This document shows positions 39,601-52,141 of a DNA stretch of 64,000 nucleotides, piece after piece. The position numbers were made by a program, and so were the translations under genes. A model generated the notes under the pieces. That model worked only from the letters and a program-made list of their open reading frames with translations. It was not told the origin of the DNA and made no database searches. The stretch covers positions 10,713,513 through 10,777,512 of the forward strand of contig NC_057762.1 of assembly GCF_010389155.1 (NCBI RefSeq), written 5' to 3'. The first letter of the stretch is position 1. The number at the start of each line of letters is the position of its first letter. Source of the DNA: Erigeron canadensis. Taxonomy: Eukaryota; Streptophyta; Magnoliopsida; Asterales; Asteraceae.

Positions 39601-40699
39601 TACAACAAAATTTAATCATCTATAAAAACATATAAATTATAATATACAGCTGAATAATGCAGGTATTGTTGTAAATGTCTAATTTTTGTTGTAACAATAT
39701 CATTTCCTAATTCCTATTCAATATTTCTTGACCGGTTATTTATATATTTCTTTTAATAAATATATTTGGCATAAAGCCGAAAGATTATAGTGGAAGAATT
39801 GGATTGTCCATGCAAGACAAGTAGTCCATGAGAAAATAAAAAGATTACAACGATTTGACAATCAAATAAAAGAAAGAGAAACCATTGAACTAAGGGACAT
39901 TGCTTTGAAAAAAACACTATATCGATGCTTTCAAACGCTCACCATGAAACATGGCATATTAGCATTGATCACGTCTTTTATACAAATACAACTAGGCTTT
40001 GTTAGAGACATTTCCAGGCCATGTTCAAAGTTTGATCTTTAGGGTTTGACAAAATTTTGGGTTTTTCCTCCGAATACTTGTAACGTCCCTAGTGGTGAAG
40101 CCAAGTTTAATAGTTTGGATGGACCAAAACCACTATCACAAAACGTTCCGAGTCAAGGAGTAATTTTTGAGTACTCGCTACAAGGTAGAAAATCGAATCA
40201 ATCCGAGCCGGCCGATTAGTTTGAGTTCTCCCCACATTGTTCAGAGAAACATATAACAAAATAAGGTGACATATTAAAAAAAACTTTTGTTTACACAATT
40301 ATTTAGAAAAGTCTCCATATTATTTAAACCATTTAAAATTGAAGCTAAAAAGCCTTGACTATTTAATTTTTAATATAAAGAACAAGAGTATCAAAAAAAA
40401 ATTATCACCCATTTATTACCAAAGTCAAAATACTTTGAATCTTATAGATTAAAGAAGAAATATAAATCATAAAAATTACAATTAAAACAACAATCTTATC
40501 TCAGAACTACTACAAACATATTGCATGATAAAAAAAAACTCCACAAAAACCTAAATCTTAATAAACATATTAAAACATAAATTAAAACACAGTCAGAAAC
40601 TAATAGTAAGTTCTTAATATACTAAATAAATAGAAATGGCAGAGTCAAACATAATGACATAGTCAAAGAAGGAACGAAATTGAATGATGAAGAAAAATA
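39601..40699. other. Intergenic, nothing recognised
   Basis: AT-rich, no exon chain, no clear repeat boundaries. Confidence 0.4.
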
Positions 40700-41046
40700 A
40701 TTAAACTTTTTTTTTAAAGGTGAATTTCTCTTGAGAACTTCGTGTCGTGATTCGACAACGGGGGTCTAATATACGTTGTCTTAACCGGGTCCGCGTTAGA
40801 GAGCTCCCTCGAATTAGAAATGTCTATTTCAAATACCCGATGGGGGGAAAACCCCCTACTAATCCGCCCGAAGGCACGACGATTAATAAGGGTAAGTCCT
40901 GCCTCTTCAGACTTGAACCTGGGTATATCCAACCCAAGCCTTCATAGAAAAACTTCATATGTACTTCCTAAATCTTGAACCTAAGACCTCCTGCTTGTAA
41001 GGCTTAATTCCTGCATCAATATCGAATTAGCCCTACATTTTACCTC
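40700..41046 (-). mobile_element. SINE-like retroposon
   Basis: On the minus strand the unit starts near TGTAGGGCTAATTCGAT, has GGTTCAAG box-B-like motifs (near 40983 and again near 40914), a GC-rich body, and ends with TTCACCTTTAAAAAAAAAG, an A-rich tail. Its composition differs sharply from its AT-rich surroundings. The box A match is weak and no target duplication was confirmed, so another non-autonomous element is possible. Confidence 0.4.
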
Positions 41047-42568
41047 GTTTGGAGAGGTGAACTTATAACAACCGTCAAGCAAAGATATTTAATTTCTTCA
41101 AGACAAATTTGTTTCACATGTTTTCTATGATAACATTTGGAAAATTTGTAAATTTAGATCAGAACCTTCCAAGTTACACATGTGTATCACACTAGTGAAG
41201 ACATTTACTTTAGTTTTTAACTAGTATAATTTGAGTCCACGTTGCGGGCCCTCAAATTTTGTTTGTGTTGTTTTAAAGTATCTGTGTTGAATCTCCGACT
41301 GCTTAATTAAAATTCATTCTGTCATAGATAAGTTTGTTTCAAATATATATTTTTATTTAATGAAAAAACCACATTAGCTTACAACGGAATGTTGTGGAGT
41401 GTCAATTATTGTGATTACATTTCGTTATTTATGATGTGTCGTTATATATATTAGCTTAAAAATTTTACCATAAGAAATACATATTTATTTAAAGAATACT
41501 ACAAACACATCCAAAAGTTTATATTATCGAATACATATATTCAATATGCACAAAGAAATAAATTAAATGAAAGTTCCAATATATTATTAGAAATCACAAA
41601 GAATAAGTGTGCAAAAATCACATAAGGATACATAACATTATAACATATGATCATAAAAAAATTGCAATATATTATTTAGAAACCCAAGCGAAAAAAATAA
41701 GTGTGAAAAAAAAAAAAGAAATAACATGTAATAAAAAGCCCAAACGGGATGCGATGTGACAAAATTAGAATGATTGTAATGGTACGGGATATAAGCATAA
41801 AAAAGTTACAATATATTGTTTGAGAACCCAAAAGAAAAAAGAGTGTGCGAAAACCCAATAAGTTATATGTGTTTAAAAATCTGAATGAAATGCGATATGG
41901 CAAAATCTGATTAGCAATTCAAGATGTGACGTGCACGAATAGTTAACGCGCCACGTAGGCGGTTACTATTCATGATTTATTCGATGAATAGTAACGCGCC
42001 ACGTAGACGTTTACTATTCATAATCCACTCTCCATTAATAATATATATAATATAATACGTGACAGAATTTACACCTTCTACCTTCTATGATAAGAAAGAT
42101 TATTTTTCTTGTTTAATAGCTAAATAACCCGGGATTTTAATACAAATTTTACTAATCAATAATGTTTATTAAAACAATAATTGTAGGTTTGTTTCATTAT
42201 TATATATGAAAAGTTGATATGTCAAATACTGAATCAAATAATGCAATAGTAATTAAATATGATGTAATAGAATATTTTAGCATTGACTATATGTCACATA
42301 AATGAGTACACGTAATAAAATAATACACGAGAATGAGAAAAAAAAAGTTATAAGCATAATAATGTATTAAAACCTTTAAATGGATATCGGACAATTAACT
42401 TTTCATTTGCTCTACACCTTCAAGTTAAAGAAAATGAAGTTTTTTATGAAAATTATTACTTACTAATAGTGTTCAAGATGAAAAATCGTTATAAAAGCTA
42501 AAAATTTCATAAAATAATCACTATTTCATAATTATATTTCTTCAGTTAAGTTACAACTTAAAAGAAAC
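41047..42568. other. Intergenic with a short GCGCCACGTAG direct repeat
   Basis: No gene. 41936-42025 contains two direct copies of a phrase around GAATAGTTAACGCGCCACGTAG with ACTATTCAT half-sites, which can pair with each other. The remainder is AT-rich. Confidence 0.45.
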
Positions 42569-42571
42569 TAA

Positions 42572-42993
42572 GGGGGCGTTTGGTAGAAGGGAATCATTGA
42601 GAATGGAAATGTAATAAAGAATGGAAATAGTAGGAAAGAGAATGAGTATTTGGAAAAAGAATAATTACATTGTTTGGTAACAAAAGAGAATCATAATAAG
42701 AGAAATATAAAAAACAAATAAATTAATATGAAACTTTTTTTTTTAACAAAAAACTAATTATAATATCATAATATAAATAATTAAAATTAATAATTAAATA
42801 CATGAGAAAAAAAGAAGAAAAAAAAGGTAATTTGATTCCATTCTCACCATTCTTCACCATTTTGGGAGGAATCATGAGAATGGAAATGATTCCCCCTTCT
42901 ACCTTTTTATTTCCATTCTCTTGTGTAACCAAACAAGGAAAGTGATTCTCATTCCATTTCCACCCTTTTCATTCCACCCTACCAAACACCCAT
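42572..42993. mobile_element. PIF/Harbinger-type MITE
   Basis: Ends GGGGGCGTTTGGTAG and CTACCAAACACCC form a terminal inverted repeat, flanked by TAA on both sides (42569-42571 and 42994-42996), the 3-bp TWA duplication expected of PIF/Harbinger. The interior is purine-rich 'GAATGGAAAT' sequence on one side and its complement on the other. Non-coding. Confidence 0.75.
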
Positions 42994-43345
42994 TAAGCTA
43001 CAAATTAAAATATACTATAACTCTATATTATTAATAATAACATTAGCATAATTATTTAATAATCGTGAATAACTACTTGTATAAAGGAAAATTTGACATA
43101 AAATTTGTGGGGCCTTGATTTGTTTTTTGTAAGAGATATATTAATTTAAAAAGTAATTTGGTTTCCATATTAGATTAAATTATATAAAGATCAAAAGAAA
43201 AAAAAATCAAAAGATTTATGATTTCATGAATTTTTAAAACACTTGTAGGAAAAAATAAGAAGTTTCCACATAAGACTTTTGTCTAAAAAAGCTTATAGAA
43301 ACAATTGTCTTTTATTTATATAAGAGATTGGTCGACTATATTACA

Positions 43346-43669
43346 TGTTGGAATATGATCACGCTAAATAAATGCATGTCCAAAGATGTTTAAGCCTACG
43401 GGGTCACACACATTGACACTTAGATATTTGATAATATGTATATATTGGCTCTACATATTTGTAATCACTGAATTGATAGGAATGAGAATTGGACATTATT
43501 AACTAGAAATGTTAATTAGAATTATTTATTAATTGATAAATATGAATTATTAAATATTAAATATTAATTAATAATTAATGTAATTGTTAATTAAACCTAG
43601 TCCAAGTTAAAAGATGTTATTTGAAGGTTAAATTATTAGGGATATATTTATACCCTATATATATCCTAG
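43346..43669 (+). repeat. Element 3 5' LTR, outer part
   Basis: From TGTTGGAATATGATC to the point where the fold-back element enters. Contains the GCATGTCCAAAGATGTTTAAG-type opening usual for copia LTRs and a TATTTATACCC tract. The corresponding part of the 3' LTR was not found. Confidence 0.65.
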
Positions 43670-44379
43670 AGTTGTGATCAGACAAATCCTAATAATTTGG
43701 TGAGATCCAAGGGCTAAATCTCAGCCCTTGGATCAAAAAAGATCAACGGTTAACTTAAAGAAAGAAAAATAACACGGATGGGTATTTTCGTTATTTGGCA
43801 TGTTATTCCAATCACCACTTTTCTTGGCTCCAAACACACACAATTCTCTTCCTCCTCTTGAAACTGATTAGTAGCAACAAAAACACCATTACCACCACCA
43901 CACGTTTCAATCGAAATGGCACAATCATCGTTGTCTTTGTCGTCGTCATCATCTCCATCAGTCATTATCAATTGATCTTGAAGATATTAATAAACAATGA
44001 AATTTGTATATGTATATATGACTTCTTTTTTTTTATGTAAATTCGAAATTTGTCAAGTGATAATACAATGTAATTAGATAACATGTGATTAGATCTATTC
44101 TAACATCTTGAATTTGTTAAATTTTATCAACTATTGATTAATTTAATTTGTTGTTTGGGACAATATTGCCTACAAGGTGTTTGATAAGATGTCTAAACCA
44201 AAGTTTCTTATATATGATTTAGAATCAAATCATATTTGATTGAGTATTGCATACAAGGTGTTTGATGAAATGTGTAAACCAAAGTTTGATAATATGATTT
44301 AATCAACTTTATGATTTTGAATTAAATTTTTTGGCGTATAGGTTTGTGGATATAAACTCCATTTGTTTTGTGGAAATGT

Positions 44380-45560
44380 ATGAGTAACATCAAATTTGAT
44401 TTGTTATCTGTTATTGTTTACTTTTATGTTCATAATCATATTTGATTATGTATAAAGATTTCTGTTTTTGTAACTGTATGTGTAAAATAATATTTGATTT
44501 TGTATATAGATTCTATAGATTTGTGTTTTGTAACTTTGTTTTGTACAATCAAATTTGATTTTATATTGAGCTTTTAGTTACTTGTGTTCTTATGTCTAGA
44601 ATCATATTTGATTTTACTCTTATAGTGTGAAAATTCTATATATAATGAACTATTCAAAATCAAAAATGACTTTACGCATACATTGTGAAAAACCTATTCA
44701 AAATCAAAAATGATTTTACATATACATTGGGGAAAACCTATACAAAATCATATATGATTTTTTATAACACATTGAGACAAAATCAAATGAGCTCCATAAA
44801 AAGAAAACCATTTAAAATCAAAAATGATTTTACCCATAGAGTGTCAAAACCTTATACAAAATCATATATGATTTTATTTATACATCTTGACAAAAAAAAA
44901 TGTGAGTTTGGTATCATTAAACATATTCAAAATCATATATGATTTTGTATATGCTTCAGTACAAATAAACTTATTCAAAATCAAAATTGATTTTAAGCAT
45001 ACACTATGAAAAATTTATTCAAAATCATATATGCTTTTACGTATAAATTTGAGACAAGGCAAATGAGTTCTATACAAATAAACCTATTTAAAATCAATAT
45101 TGATTTCATATATACATTGTGAAAAACTTAAACAAAATCGTATATAATTTTAGGCATACATTGTCAAGAAAATATACAAAATCATATATGATTTTGTGTA
45201 GCACATTGAGTCAAACCAAATGGCTTCCTTAAAAAAAAATTATTCAAAATCATTTTTGATTTTACTCATAAAGTCTGAAAACTTATTCAAAATCAAAAAT
45301 GATTTTACGCATACATTGGTGAAAATCTATACAAAATCATATATTGAGACACAACAAAATGAGTTACGTACCAAGAAACTCATTTAAAATCAAAAATGAT
45401 TTTAAGCACACAGTGTGAAATATCCATACGAAATCATATTTTATTTTATTCATAAATCTAGACAAAAGAAATGAGTTCGTTATCATTAAACCTATTCAAA
45501 ATCAAATTTGATGGAATTTCATTTGTTTGTGTAGATATATGGAATTTCATTAAAACCTAT
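44380..45560. repeat. Palindrome array, left arm
   Basis: Repeated AAAATCAAAAATGATTTTA and perfect AAATCATATATGATTT (for example 44745-44760; others near 44860, 44930, 45178), separated by phrases like CATTGTGAAAAACCTATTC. Non-coding. Confidence 0.85.
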
Positions 45561-45570
45561 TCAAAATCAA

Positions 45571-46170
45571 ATCCGAGGGGGAAGTGTGATCACGAGGGCC
45601 TTCGACCCCGCACTTAAGTTTAGGGTACGGCTAACCCTACAACTTCAAACTCTAAACTAAAGCTTAATTTCTAATCAAAAATGATTTCACATGTATAATG
45701 TTAAAAATCAATGCAAATCATTTTTGATTTTATGCATACATTTTAGAAAAATTGCATTCTCAAACCCTAAAAGCTAAACTCTTGGGGGCGAAAAACTAAT
45801 CCGAGGGGGAAGTGTGATCACGGGGGCCTGCGGCTTGCGCTTTAGTTTAGGGTCTGAAGTCATAGGGTTAGCCGCTAACCCTACAACTTCAAAACCTAAA
45901 CTAAAGCTTAATTTCTAATCAAAAATGATTTCACATGTATAATGTTAAAAATCTATGAAAAATCATTTTTGATTTTATCCATACATTTTATAAAAATTGC
46001 ATTCTAAAAGCCTAAAAGCTAAACCTTTAGGGGCTAAAAGCTAATCCGAGGTGGAAGTGTGATCACGGGGGACTTCGGCTCTGCGCTTTAGTTTAGGGTT
46101 TGAAGTCGTAAGGTTAGCCTAACGGCTAACCCTTGACCTTCAAACCCTAAACCTTAGAGCTGGATTTAGT
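45571..46170. repeat. Three tandem units of about 230-245 bp at the fold-back centre
   Basis: Units start ATCCGAGGGGGAAGTGTGAT at 45571 and 45799 and a slightly changed version at 46044. They are GC-rich against the AT-rich arms and carry GTTAGC/GCTAAC hairpins, one perfect as AGGGTTAGCCGCTAACCCT at 45864-45882. Confidence 0.8.
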
Positions 46171-46189
46171 AGGTTAGGGACATGGAAAA

Positions 46190-47350
46190 TCAAATTTGAT
46201 TCGGAAGGGGAGGGACGCATTCTAGAACCCTAAAACGGACACCCATTTCGGAGCGGATGTAACTCATTTGTTTTGTCTCAATGTGTGCACAAAATCAAAT
46301 TTTATTTTGTATAGGTTTTTGAAACCGTATGCGTAAAATCATTTTTGTTTTTGTGTAGCTTTGTTTTGTTATGAGCTAAATTCGAAATATATGCATAAAA
46401 TCAAATTTGATTTTGTATAACTTTTTACACTGTATGCGTAAAATCATGTTTAATTTTGAATAAGTTTCTTTGTATGGAACTCATTTGTTATGTCTCAATG
46501 TGTGCACAAAATCAAATTTGATTTTGTATAAGTTTGACACCATATGCATAAAATCAAATTTAATTTTGAATAGGTTTATTGATATAGAACTCATTTGTTT
46601 TGTTTGAATTCTCTATATATAATCAACTTTTATTCTATACATAAGTTGTAAAAACTGAAATAACTAAAAATATCAACACATAATCAAATTTGTTTTGTCT
46701 AAATGTATGCATAAAATCAAATTTGATTTTGTATAGCTTTTTACACAGTATTCCTAAAATTATTTTTGATTTTGAATAAGTTTCTTTGTATGGAACTCAT
46801 TTGTTTTGTCTCAATGTATTTTGTATAAGTTTGACACCATATGCATAAAATCAAATTTGATTTTGAATAGGTTTCTTGATATGGAACTCATTTGTTTTAT
46901 CTAAATTCTCTATACATAATCAACTTTTGATTCTATACATAAAATTGTAAAAACTAAAATCACTAAAAATATCAACACATAATCAAATTTGATTGTAGGC
47001 ATATATTAACAAACACACAGGTAACTATAAACTCAATACAAATTCAAATTTGATTGTACAAACAAAGTTACAAAATCAAAATCTCTAAAATATCTATATA
47101 TAATCACATTTGATTCTAGACATAAAGTTGCAAAAATAGAAATCACTAAAATATCAACACATAATCAAATTTGATTATATTGATTATAGACATATAGTCA
47201 CAAACACACAGATAACTAAAACTCAATACATAATCAAATTTGATTGCACAAACAAAGTTACAAACACAAATTTAACAAATTCAAATTTTAGAATAGATAT
47301 ATGTACAATCATGTATGATTGGCTGTACAATTAGTAAATACGTATATAAT
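46190..47350. repeat. Palindrome array, right arm
   Basis: Repeated AATCAAATTTGATT (46399-46412 and about eight more) separated by GGAACTCATTTGTTTTGTCTC phrases that are the inverse of phrases in the left arm. Confidence 0.85.
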
Positions 47351-47943
47351 TAAACTTGATTTAGTACATACATTTTGGTTTAGACATTTCATCAAACACT
47401 TTGTGGGCAAAACTCATTATAAAAACTTTAAACAACAACAATCATCAAAGATACAACTTCTTATCATATAAAAAACAAAAATAAGAGGAAAAAACTACAA
47501 ATCATGGATAAAAATGGTTTGTTTATCCATTTTTTATATAAAAAACATAAACTACATAAAATATCACTCTAATAATATCTAAAACATCATCTTCCACTTG
47601 TTATTGATGTTGCTAGTGGTTTAAGATGAAGATCCAAATTGTAGTGGCGGTGGCGGTGGTGGCGGCGGTCGGATTTGGTGGTGGTGGTCACCGTCCAAGG
47701 AGGAGAAGAGAGGGAGAGAGTGTGTGTTTCCATCAGGAGGAGCAAAGGGGAAAATAAAGTTTTTTTTTTGTTAAGCAAATTTACATATATACCCCTCTGT
47801 ATTTTTTTTTTATAAAGGCATGAGTTTCAATCCTAGTCATTGATTGAGATGATCAAATGGCTAGGATTTGGTCATTGGGTTTCATAAAAAATTAAGGATT
47901 CATATGAACGTTTACTATTTATCCTAATAATAAATCCTAACAA

Positions 47944-48406
47944 ATTAACTAAAAAAATCTCAACTCTCTCTCGAACGGAACACAAAACCGAAAACACAAA
48001 AGACAACAATTAAATTGTTATATCACACTATTCTAAAACCAAAGATTATTATGTAGATAAAAAGTAATATCTTTGGTGGGGTTTTTAGTTCGGTAGTAAC
48101 ACATGTTTGTGTTTCTTGTTTGTGTCCGAAAATACAACAATAAAAGGCAAACTAACAGCTTTTGGCTTTTGGTGATTCAAAATTTAGCAATCTTTGGGTT
48201 TTATTCGACGTGTTGTGTGTGCGATCGTAACGGGGTTTTACTTTAAACCCTAACTAATAATAATAATCTTATTATTAATATTATTGGAAGCTAAGCTAAA
48301 AGGTACATATTCAATTCCTTACTTTGTTAATTATGATATTGCATATACATTTCTTTTCGCTGCGTATTTGTGATTATTTATTTGATAAAATGTATAAATC
48401 CTAACA
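47944..48406 (+). repeat. Element 3 5' LTR, inner part
   Basis: Matches 59474-59919 closely by eye (both run from CTCTCTCGAACGGAACACAA to ATCCTAACA). The two copies share GGTGGGGTTTTTAGTTC and GAAGCTAAGCTAAAAGGTA. Confidence 0.85.
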
Positions 48407-48407
48407 G

Positions 48408-48420
48408 TGGTATCACGAGC
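48408..48420 (+). other. Primer-binding site of Element 3, one base off
   Basis: TGGTATCACGAGC directly after the LTR; one extra C relative to the usual iMet site TGGTATCAGAGC. Confidence 0.75.
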
Positions 48421-49639
48421 CTAATGTGTGATATTAGTTACAAAGTTTAAAACTTAAAAGAGGGTTTAGGGTTAGTTCGATTTATTAATAATTAAATATT
48501 AAAAATAGTTTTGTTTATTTATCTTTTTAATTAAATTCGATTTTGCTAAATTAAATTAGGGTTTTGTTTTTATTATTAATTCAACCTATTTGATAATTAA
48601 TGGTTAACTAGAACCCTCTATGCAAGTTTTGATTATGTGAATTGGCATGTTTATTTGATATAAATTATATGCTTGTATCTTTTATATTTAATATTGTTAA
48701 ATATAAGTAAAAATCATAAGGAATTCATACAAAATTCTTTATTGATCATTACTTAGATATACAGATATAAATTGCTTAGCATAATGATCCAATAATTAAG
48801 GTTAATTATTTGATAATTGTGTGACTATGTGAATTTTTCGTGTGATTTTTTCTGCTTGACACCAGTTGACTAAAAAATTCATATAAAATCAACCGTAATG
48901 ATTTAGAAGCTGAATTTTGGACTGTAGATGCTCAACTCACAGGGCTACAACTTTGTAGTTCTGGTAGAAGCTTGATTCGGACTAGAAAGAGGTCTAAATG
49001 GGTCGTGAAGCTGCTGGAATTTTTCAGTCAGCATGTTTATGCATAATTACTTGGTAATTGTTTGTTTAAAGGCTTGGGGGGAGATTTAGACATATACATT
49101 AACCATAGTGACCATGTTTAGGTGGTCCACCATAACTCATTGCATGATTAATTAGTTCATAGTTAGTAAGCTTATTATTTTGCAATTTATTGTGATATAA
49201 ATGGTGATACAAAATTGTTTTATTGAAAAGAATAAACTTGACTAAGAATTATCGAAATATGATTTTGTTTTAATAAAATTGGAGTCTTACAATCAATAGA
49301 TACATCAGCTCACGCATTTGAACAAACTCTAAGAGAGATATAAGTTGGAGTGCGCTAGCCTTCTAAAGGAGTGGGTTTTTAATTGCGTATATCGCAAACC
49401 TTTTATCCTGCGCTTCCTTGTGCGTTCAAATGGAGCTAACGAGCTTTTTTGTGTTGCTAAGACTATAAAAATGATTTTATTAAACATTATGTTATGAAGA
49501 TTTGCATGACTCTTCATACATAAACTTTTGATTCACATCAAATGCATTACCCATTCAAAGTTAAGTCTTTGTCACCCACTTTGCTAAGAACACTTGCAAG
49601 TGCTTTTTGCTCTGCGTAAGACCGTAGGTGAATTGTATC
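48421..49639 (+). other. Element 3 leader, non-coding
   Basis: AT-rich sequence after the primer site; no gag start or other coding feature recognised. Confidence 0.45.
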
Positions 49640-50240
49640 TAACAAGGTAAATTACTACTCATTGTGAGATGGTGGTATACTGATGATGTACCCTATACAG
49701 AGCTCTACCTCCGTATTAAGAAGGCTACTTAAAGATGCTTTCTGCCAGAAATACGGGATTCACCTCCGTCAGAACGGAGCTCACCTTTAACAAAATGAAG
49801 CTTCGCAGAATATGGAGGAAATCTCTTATTTTCTTCCTCCTAAAGAAAATGTACGTTTCCTATAATATGTTTATTATATGACATATAAATCCCATAAACA
49901 TGTCTATCATATCTTTTCCTAAAACACTAGGGTATCCCCCTAAAAACTTTAAAACCCTAGCTTATTCCCCAAGATAAGCTCCTCTTATAAATAGAGGTCC
50001 TCCCTACGAATGAACGTAAGTTCTTTCTACCCAGAGATACAAAGCCTCATTCTCCCAAACACCTAAGGTGGTCGTCTTTTCTACGGAGTCGTCTCCACCA
50101 CCAACACAAACACACCCAATCTTGTGGCGTTTAGTTTCTTAAAGCTTTACACCGATAGGGAATCGATAATGAATCGGTCAAAACCCCCTCCTTGTTCCTG
50201 ATCGCAGGTCCATGCGATTCTTTGATCAAACATATACTAT
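49640..50240 (+). repeat. LTR-like insert with CTCCGT..ACGGAG dyads and TATA box
   Basis: Dyad CTCCGTCAGAACGGAG at 49764-49779 and related CCTCCGT/ACGGAG halves precede TATAAATAG at 49986-49994 by about 207 bp, followed by a CT-rich leader-like stretch. This is LTR promoter architecture of another family, probably a solo LTR nested in the Element 3 leader. Ends not resolved. Confidence 0.45.
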
Positions 50241-50570
50241 TTACATGTTCTCAATTGGGCGACTTAAAGCGAGTTAAGCGGTGAGACCTTGACCCGTGGC
50301 ATAAGATGAGAGAAAACATGTTTACAAAACACTGACAACCCCTAATAAGTGTTGTTGTAAGTCCCATAAATCTAGAAATTGCACTTGTAATGCAATTATT
50401 GCTCGTCACTTACCTTTTGAGTACGTCATTTCTAGCAGATCAACTGATGAAATGATGGTATGTCAAATGGATCCTAGCCTTAATGAAATTAATCGTTAAT
50501 GATTTAACATTGGGTGATTATATTTCTTAAGGATTCATTATCGAAAATACTGATAATTGAACTTGAATCT

Positions 50571-50965
50571 GTTTAGTAGATGGCAACAAATCCTTCACAA
50601 AACATACATCAATCGGCTTTTAGGTCGATGCTATAAAGAGAAAAACTTTCTGGAACCAATTTCAATGACTGGTTTCGTCAGTTGAGAATCGTTCTAAGAG
50701 CCGAGGAGAAAACCGATGTCCTTGGAAAATCAGATACCCGCTATCCCTGATGCGAGTGCAACTGTTATGCAGTTGGAAGCGTACAATACTCAGTACATTA
50801 GCCATATTGAGATTGCTTGTTTGATACTGGTAGCACGACTCCCGATCTTCAAAATCAATTCGGAATGCACAATTCGTATGACACAGAGAACTCAAATCTG
50901 TGTTTAAACTTGTTGAATCACTCCATGATTTGAACACAAGTATGGGAAACCGGTGAGCACTCATG
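50571..50965 (+). pseudogene. Element 3 gag fragment, first copy of tandem duplication
   Basis: Opens ATGGCAACAAATCCTTC and conceptually carries GTNFNDWFRQLRIVLRAE, the N-terminal copia gag motif, after an early in-frame stop. Frame lost near 50720. The remaining 47 bp of this copy lie beyond the solo LTR (51653-51699). Confidence 0.75.
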
Positions 50966-51647
50966 TGTAGATGCAGATTCGTTGTGACAATCGCAACATA
51001 GATTTGATTATTGTTTATGTTTTTAGGAACTTGTTTGTAATCATTAAATAAGAACTTGTGTTGATATTTAATGATTACGTTTGAACTTCAATATTATATC
51101 TGTTTATGTTTTGTATTGTGTTTGTGTGTTACATATTGTTTTGCAGGTACAAGAACATAGAATCAAGGTTTATAAGTGTTGTAGAACACTTAAACGATGA
51201 TTGGATGTTATGTATGAGTCAAACAAAGTCAAAAAAAGAACAAAGGGTCGTCCCTCGTGCTAACGTCATCAGCATGTAGGAACAACCTCGTGCTGACGTC
51301 AGCACGAGGCAGAACGATTGTTTATTGTTTCGGGCCTAATTACGCAATTAAGGCCGAAGCCCACACAACCCAATATCAATTAGTATAAATACAAGACCTA
51401 ATCTACGAAATTAGGTTAATGATTTACGAATTCTTGAGAGATATTCATGAATTTACGAGCTAAGGTTATTTGTTCCTTCGTGTGTTCTTCTACACGAACC
51501 ACAAGTCTTGTGCATCTCCTTGGGTTGGTTAATTACTTATTAATCAACAAAAGGCAATAGCAATCTAGTTATCTCAAGAGGATTCCGCACTCTTGACATA
51601 ACGAATCATGTCTTATTACGATCCACGCAACGATAGGGCACCTTACA
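50966..51647 (+). mobile_element. Solo LTR of the Element 2 family
   Basis: 682 bp, inverse orientation to Element 2: TGTAGATGC...CCTTACA. Flanked by perfect TCATG duplications (50961-50965, 51648-51652). TATAAATA at 51384-51391; the 24-bp TGACGTCA palindrome is perfect at 51286-51309, 74 bp upstream. The second palindrome copy near 51254-51277 is decayed. Confidence 0.93.
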
Positions 51648-51699
51648 TCATGTACTCAAGATGAAGAGTTACTCTGAGCATTTGGAAAGGTTAAACTAT

Positions 51700-52141
51700 G
51701 TTTAGTAGATGGCAACAAATCCTTCACAAAACATACATCAATCGGCTTTTAGGTCGATGCTATAAAGAGAAAAACTTTCTGGAACCAATTTCAATGACTG
51801 GTTTCGTCAGCTGAGAATCGTTCTAAGAGCCGAGGAGAAAACCGATGTCCTTAGAAAATCAGATACCCGCTATCCCTGATGCGAGTGCAACTGTTATGCA
51901 GTTGGAAGCGTATAATACTCAGTACAATAGCCATATTGAGATTGCTTGTTTGATGCTGGTAGCATGACTCCCGATCTTCAAAATCAATTCGGAATGCACA
52001 ATTTGTATGACACAGAGAACTCAAATCTATGTTTAAACTTGCTGAATCACTCCATGATTTGAACACGAGTATGGGAAACCGGTGAGCACTCATGTACTAA
52101 ATATGAAGAGTTACTTTGAACATTTGGAAAGGTTAAACTAT
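51700..52141 (+). pseudogene. Element 3 gag fragment, second copy (442-bp tandem duplication)
   Basis: 442 bp, the same length as copy 1 once the solo LTR and its target duplication are removed (395 + 47 bp). Nearly identical, with the same early stop. Confidence 0.88.

Larger units (their letters stand above)
43670..47931. mobile_element. 4.2-kb fold-back (MULE-like) element packed with palindromes
   Basis: The two ends are diverged inverted copies: the left end has AAATCCTAATAATTTGGTGAG and GATCAAAAAAGATCAACGG; the right end, inverted, has AATCCTTAATTTTTTATGA and CATTTGATCATC. Deeper, CTACAAGGTGTTTGAT (44170s) pairs with ATCAAACACTTTGTGG (47390s). 44380-45560 and 46190-47350 are arrays of short palindromes every 40-60 bp, and 45571-46170 is a three-unit tandem repeat. 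Flanks ATATCCTAG and AAATCCTAA (7/9 match) could be a 9-bp duplication as made by Mutator-like elements. No transposase. It sits inside the 5' LTR of Element 3. Confidence 0.65.

Noticed and set aside
40860..40990. tRNA gene suggested by the GGTTCAAG motifs
   Set aside because: No cloverleaf could be laid out and box A is poor; SINE-like is the better reading.
44380..47350. Regularly spaced palindromes resembling a CRISPR array
   Set aside because: The genome is a plant; repeats vary in sequence and spacing, arms are inverted to each other, and there are no cas-like genes.
47587..47778. 63-codon minus-strand open frame with Thr/Pro/His repeats
   Set aside because: Within the fold-back arm; it reads a GGTGGC simple repeat.
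50662..50964. Minus-strand open frames at 50662-50964 and 51851-52093, nearly identical to each other
   Set aside because: They are antisense shadows of the duplicated gag segment, so their similarity reflects the duplication and not a gene.
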